From Comamonas sp. (GTDB lineage Bacteria; Pseudomonadota; Gammaproteobacteria; Burkholderiales; Burkholderiaceae_C), in the NCBI GenBank assembly GCA_018384835.1, contig JAHAYB010000354.1, positions 1-8,890 on the forward strand: a DNA stretch of 8,890 nt, read 5' to 3'. Below are positions 6,513-8,890 of the stretch, piece after piece. The position numbers and the translations under genes are program-made. How positions within the stretch are numbered: position 1 is the first letter of the stretch; every line of letters starts with the position of its first letter. The notes beneath the pieces were generated by a model. The model was given only the letters and a program-made list of their open reading frames with translations, ran no database searches and was not told where the DNA came from.

Positions 6513-7473
6513 GCCACGCCAAGGCACGCTCATAAAGCTGGTTGCGTGGCTGGCCCGTAATTTGGGCGCAGAGTTTGACGGCGGTTTTGGTGGGCAGCTC
6601 TTGTAGCAGCAGGTGCAACACCTGCTCGGCCTGGGCGTGCAGCGGCTGCTGCCCCTCTGGTGCCGGTGCTAGCGGATGCACAATCAGCACAAACTCCCCC
6701 TTGCAGCGCTGTGGCTCGGCTTGCAGCCAGGCGGTGGCAGGGGCGGCCTCTAGGGTAATGATGTGTTCAAACTGCTTGCTGATTTCTTTGGCAATAGTCA
6801 GCAGGCGCTGCCCGCTGGGGCTGCCACTCAACGCCTGAGACGAAGACCGCTCGGCTTGCACCTGCGCCATGCGCTGCACCAAATCCACAATGCGATGCGG
6901 TGCTTCTAGCACAATGGTGCAGCGCGGCTCTTGCAGCACACGCTCAATGGCGGCTTGGCGCTGGGCGGCCTTGGTGGGCAAAAAGCCCTCAAACACAAAA
7001 CCGCTGGCCTCGGCATTGGCGGGCACGCAACCGGCCACACTCAAGGCGCTGATGATGCTACTGGCCCCCGGAATCGGAATGCTGCGCAGCCCCGCCTGCG
7101 CCAAGGCTGCGCACAGGCGTGCGCCCGGGTCGCTGACCCCCGGCGTACCGGCATCGCTGACGTAGGCAATGCGCTGGCCTTGGGTAAGGCGCTCAATGAC
7201 GAGCTGGGCGGCTTGCGCCTCGTTGTGCTGGTGTACGGCAATCAAGGCATGGCTGGGGCGCTGCAAGCCATAGCTGCGCAACAGCGCTTGGGTGTGGCGC
7301 GTATCCTCGCAGGCAATGGCATCAACTTGTGCCAACACGGCCAAAGCGCGTAGGCTGATGTCGGCCAAATTGCCAATCGGCGTAGCCACTACATACAACG
7401 CCCCTGGGGGAAAACTCTGCCCCTGGGTGCTATGCTGGGCCGCCGCTACGGCGCTGCTAAAAGAGGTGCTCAA
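6490..7473 (-). CDS. rsmI: 16S rRNA (cytidine(1402)-2'-O)-methyltransferase
   Basis: RsmI 2'-O-methylates C1402 in the P-site region of 16S rRNA, with RsmH making the N4 methylation. The protein (327 residues with this start) shows the family signatures in order: GALYVVATPIGNLADISLRA (about 24-43), ACEDTRHTQALL (about 54-65), YVSDAGTPGVSDPG (about 104-117), the SAM-pocket PIPGASS (about 133-139), FVFEGFLP (about 159-166), LEAPHR (about 189-194), IAKEISKQFE (about 227-236) and KGEFVLIV. The C-terminal helical part (ELPTKTAVKLCAQITGQPRNQLYERAL) is typical. Both candidate starts are TTG, at 7479 or 7473. AGGAAGGA at 7487-7480 abuts 7479 but lies 6 nt from 7473, so 7473 is preferred. The gene is divergent from yraN and shares a base of the start codon with it. 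Apart from the rare start codon, nothing looks broken. Confidence 0.95.
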   Translation of the reverse strand: MSTSFSSAVAAAQHSTQGQSFPPGALYVVATPIGNLADISLRALAVLAQVDAIACEDTRHTQALLRSYGLQRPSHALIAVHQHNEAQAAQLVIERLTQGQRIAYVSDAGTPGVSDPGARLCAALAQAGLRSIPIPGASSIISALSVAGCVPANAEASGFVFEGFLPTKAAQRQAAIERVLQEPRCTIVLEAPHRIVDLVQRMAQVQAERSSSQALSGSPSGQRLLTIAKEISKQFEHIITLEAAPATAWLQAEPQRCKGEFVLIVHPLAPAPEGQQPLHAQAEQVLHLLLQELPTKTAVKLCAQITGQPRNQLYERALAWQKAAAAS

Positions 7474-7487
7474 TGCCAATCCTTCCT
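7461..7487. promoter_or_regulatory. Interlocked ribosome binding sites of rsmI and yraN
   Basis: On the plus strand AGAGG (7462-7466) lies 6 nt before the yraN ATG at 7473. On the minus strand AGGAAGGA (7487-7480) lies 6 nt before the rsmI TTG at 7473. Each Shine-Dalgarno sequence is within the other gene's first codons, so both promoters must also lie inside the opposite coding sequence. I see no clear -35/-10 pair in either. Confidence 0.7.
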
Positions 7488-7928
7488 AAAAAAATACCTG
7501 CTGCCGCCCCCCGCCAAACCGGGAAACCAGCCCGTGCCAGCAGCCCAAACAGCCCAAGCGACACAACAAGCACCACCAAAGCCAAAGGCCAAGCGGCAGA
7601 AGAAGCAGCTTGGCAATACCTACAAGCCCAGGGGCTGCGCTTGTTGCAGCGCAATTATCGAGCGCCTGGGCGCGGCGGCGGCGAAATTGATTTGATTTGC
7701 CAAACCCCCGACGGCACGGTAGTGTTTGTTGAAGTACGCAGCCGCCGCCACAGCCAATACGGCGGGGCGCTGGCCAGCATTGGAGCGAGCAAGCAGCGGC
7801 GCATTGTGCAAGCCGCCCGCTACTGGCTATTGCGCCAACCCAGCCTACCGCCCTGCCGCTTTGATGTGCTGGCGCTAGACAATGGCCAACTGCAATGGCT
7901 GCCAGGGGCGTTTGAGGCTGCGTCATAA
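7473..7928 (+). CDS. yraN: YraN / UPF0102 family, PD-(D/E)XK-like protein
   Basis: A 151-residue UPF0102 (YraN, PF02021) protein of the PD-(D/E)XK nuclease superfamily, commonly encoded beside rsmI. Its biochemical role is not firmly established. Visible signatures: KGQAAEEAAWQYLQAQGLRL (38-57), RNYRAPGRGGGEIDLI (60-75) and VVFVEVRSR (83-91), giving the metal-binding residues Glu71, Asp73 and Glu87 with Arg89 in the usual Lys/Arg position, then SIGASKQRRI (102-111) and RFDVLAL (129-135). These match the family, so the fold and potential metal site are intact. The N-terminus is about 37 residues longer than the conserved start and is Pro/Ser/Thr/Lys-rich, probably disordered; this extension is what overlaps the rsmI regulatory region. 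ATG 7473 is supported by AGAGG at 6 nt. Decayed fragments of a different nuclease-type family begin about 6 bp after its stop. Confidence 0.92.
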   Translation: MPILPKKIPAAAPRQTGKPARASSPNSPSDTTSTTKAKGQAAEEAAWQYLQAQGLRLLQRNYRAPGRGGGEIDLICQTPDGTVVFVEVRSRRHSQYGGALASIGASKQRRIVQAARYWLLRQPSLPPCRFDVLALDNGQLQWLPGAFEAAS

Positions 7929-7934
7929 AGCAAG

Positions 7935-8047
7935 GTAGCTAAAACACCGCTGGCCTTGCAATTGATTGAGCAGGGCACGCATTTCTTCCTGGTTTGTTTC
8001 TGGATACGCTCAAAGAGTTATTTGAGGGCAATCGGGCACTATTTACC
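7935..8047 (+). pseudogene. Fragment of an AAA-ATPase-like/PD-(D/E)XK gene, P-loop deleted
   Basis: Read in two frames, this stretch matches the N-terminal ATPase part of the family of the gene at the right edge. Frame one (7935-7991) gives VA followed by KTPLALQLIEQGTHFFL. After two extra bases, frame two (7994-8047) gives LFLDTLKELFEGNRALFT. In intact relatives, as I know the family, the two blocks are joined by a stretch containing SRPRRFGKS, the Walker A region. Here roughly 25 bp are missing exactly there, which both removes the P-loop and shifts the frame. Both ends are abrupt: the left one is about 6 bp after the yraN stop, the right one abuts the oppositely oriented fragment at about 8043-8050. 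There is no start codon and it cannot make a working protein. Assignment rests on remembered family consensus. Confidence 0.75.
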
Positions 8048-8159
8048 AAAGCATCAGCTTGAGCGCTAGCGGGGTTTTGCCCACGTAGTAGAAGTTCTCG
8101 CCGCGAATTTTGGCGAAGGTCTGGATGCCGATAGGGAGTTTTTTGCGGGCTGCTGTCAT
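8043..8159 (-). pseudogene. N-terminal remnant of a second AAA-ATPase-like/PD-(D/E)XK gene
   Basis: A 38-codon frame from ATG 8159 to TAA 8043 encodes MTAARKKLPIGIQTFAKI, then RGENFYYVGKTPLALKLMLW. This is the characteristic start of the AAA-ATPase-like/PD-(D/E)XK family (KLPIGIQ-F--I, then YYVDKT). It keeps a good ribosome binding site, AGAGG about 8 nt before the ATG, and begins 11 bp after the stop of the related gene at 8171, so the two were tandem paralogues. Homology ends at about codon 35, before the P-loop, and the frame closes at once. The other several hundred codons expected for this family are absent. It may still be translated as a short peptide, but no function is suggested. It shares V-KTPLAL-L with the plus-strand fragment next to it at only about two-thirds nucleotide identity, so the two come from different family members. 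Confidence 0.78.
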
Positions 8160-8170
8160 ACCTGTTACCT

Positions 8171-8890
8171 CTATGCCTGTGCCATGTCAAAGGCTACGAT
8201 ATTGCGGCTATCTTTGCTGAACTCCACGCCGATGAGGTGAATCGGCTCGCCCCGGCTGCGGTATTTGTCCGCGTAGTTTTTGGCTTGTAGCTGTGCCAAA
8301 GCCTTGCCTTGTGGGCTGTTTTCTACCACCTTGAATTCAAAAATATACACATGGCCATTAAACAGCACCGTCATATCAATACGGCCTTGGTTCGTCACAT
8401 CTTCCAGACGAATATCCAGCCCCAGCGCTGCAAAATGGCTGTAAAAAATACTCGCCCAATAGCCTTCGTATTGGGTAATCGGGTTGTTGCGATACCAATC
8501 GTGGGGGATGCTGGCGAATAGGCTATGGAAATGCTGCTCTAACCCTGGGAAGTCATTGCTTTGCAGCAAGGCTAGCAATTGCAGGCGATGGCCTAGCATG
8601 ACCTGGCCTTGCAGCCCCAGTGCGGGCAATAGGGCATTATTTAGGCTGGTTTGTACTTCACGATTCGGGTAGCCTAGCCAGTAGATACGCTGGCCCGGTA
8701 AATACTCCTGCACCCCTTGAATGGTGATATAGCCCGTTTGGAATAGTAAGGCTGAGGCTTCGATATGCTCCACATCAAAGGTGGACATGAGCTCTAAACT
8801 AGAGAAATGCCGCTGTAACTGTGGGGTGAAATAGCGCTGACGGGTCAGCCAATCTACCAAAAACGTGGGCGTGCCAGTTTCAAACCACCA
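8171..8890 (-). CDS. AAA-ATPase-like/PD-(D/E)XK nuclease protein, C-terminal part
   Basis: The reading frame is open to the right edge, giving 239 residues that begin within the gene: WWFETGTPTFLVDWL, a hallmark of the family's ATPase part (PF09820 type). Next come ALLFQTGYITIQG (about 49-61), LGYPNREVQ (about 72-80), FASIPHDWYRNNPITQYEGY (about 121-140), and FYSHFAALGLDIRLEDVTNQ just after. The C-terminal PD-(D/E)XK domain (PF08011, former DUF1703) follows, with GRIDMTVLFNGHVYIFEFKV (about 165-184); the Asp of GRID and the Glu and Lys of EFK are the expected metal-site residues. LQAKNYADKYR closes the domain. The N-terminal P-loop part is outside the window. A TTG at 8860 is an internal Leu codon, not a start. 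The family is widespread in many copies per genome in some bacteria and its role is not firmly known; defence or nucleic-acid processing is only a guess. Directly downstream lies a truncated paralogue. Confidence 0.9.
   Translation of the reverse strand, partial: WWFETGTPTFLVDWLTRQRYFTPQLQRHFSSLELMSTFDVEHIEASALLFQTGYITIQGVQEYLPGQRIYWLGYPNREVQTSLNNALLPALGLQGQVMLGHRLQLLALLQSNDFPGLEQHFHSLFASIPHDWYRNNPITQYEGYWASIFYSHFAALGLDIRLEDVTNQGRIDMTVLFNGHVYIFEFKVVENSPQGKALAQLQAKNYADKYRSRGEPIHLIGVEFSKDSRNIVAFDMAQA

Noticed and set aside
7935..8095. Hairpin or small RNA formed by the two inverted fossil arms
   Set aside because: The arms match at only about two-thirds of positions with scattered mismatches; the similarity is explained by shared protein ancestry, not by selection for base pairing.
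7939..8190. 83-codon minus-strand frame between yraN and the right-edge gene
   Set aside because: The recognisable family start (KLPIGIQTF, YYVGKTP) is in another frame of the same strand (8043-8159); the 83-residue product has no such features.
8858..8860. TTG at 8860 as the start of the right-edge gene
   Set aside because: The frame stays open to the window edge and the upstream codons encode the family motif WFETGTPTF, so the TTG is an internal Leu codon.

Overview
The window is ordinary chromosomal DNA of a Gram-negative proteobacterium, most likely a betaproteobacterium of the order Burkholderiales (a Comamonadaceae-like organism is my best guess). The basis is GC-rich coding (about 60% by eye), the family set (HemX/HemY, GluQ, TrmB, RsmI, YraN) and the protein sequence style. 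It is gene-dense, with 1-4 bp overlaps between many neighbours.

Layout. On the left, reading leftward, are hemX and the first 40 codons of hemY, joined by an ATGA overlap. They form an inner-membrane tetrapyrrole module that here lacks hemC/hemD upstream. A 235-bp divergent intergenic region separates them from a rightward five-gene run: a diguanylate cyclase (GGEEF, with an inhibitory site), a MinD/FlhG-like P-loop ATPase (ATGA overlap), then after a 113-bp gap that opens with a run of TAG triplets, gluQ, trmB (GTGA overlap), and a second GGEEF protein with a GAF-like N-terminus and no RxxD inhibitory site. This run ends at a convergent junction with rsmI, where a weak terminator-like hairpin lies. 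rsmI and yraN are divergent and their proposed start codons share one base; each gene's Shine-Dalgarno sequence lies inside the other gene.

On the right is the accessory part. The C-terminal 239 residues of an AAA-ATPase-like/PD-(D/E)XK protein (PF09820 + PF08011 type) run leftward from the window edge. Between it and yraN, the whole 242-bp interval is made of two decayed N-terminal fragments of the same family in opposite orientations. One, on the minus strand, keeps its start codon and ribosome binding site 11 bp after the intact gene. The other, on the plus strand, lacks the stretch where the family's Walker A motif should be and is frameshifted there.

How it fits together: two c-di-GMP synthesis genes bracket a MinD-like ATPase and two tRNA modification/charging genes (queuosine glutamylation of tRNA-Asp; m7G46), followed by 16S rRNA C1402 methylation. 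The most unusual signals are the fossil pair of AAA/PD-(D/E)XK genes, the translationally coupled DGC-MinD pair, the rsmI/yraN start overlap and the amber-triplet run. I saw no RNA genes, CRISPR arrays, insertion sequences or prophage genes. No clearly new biological system is evident.
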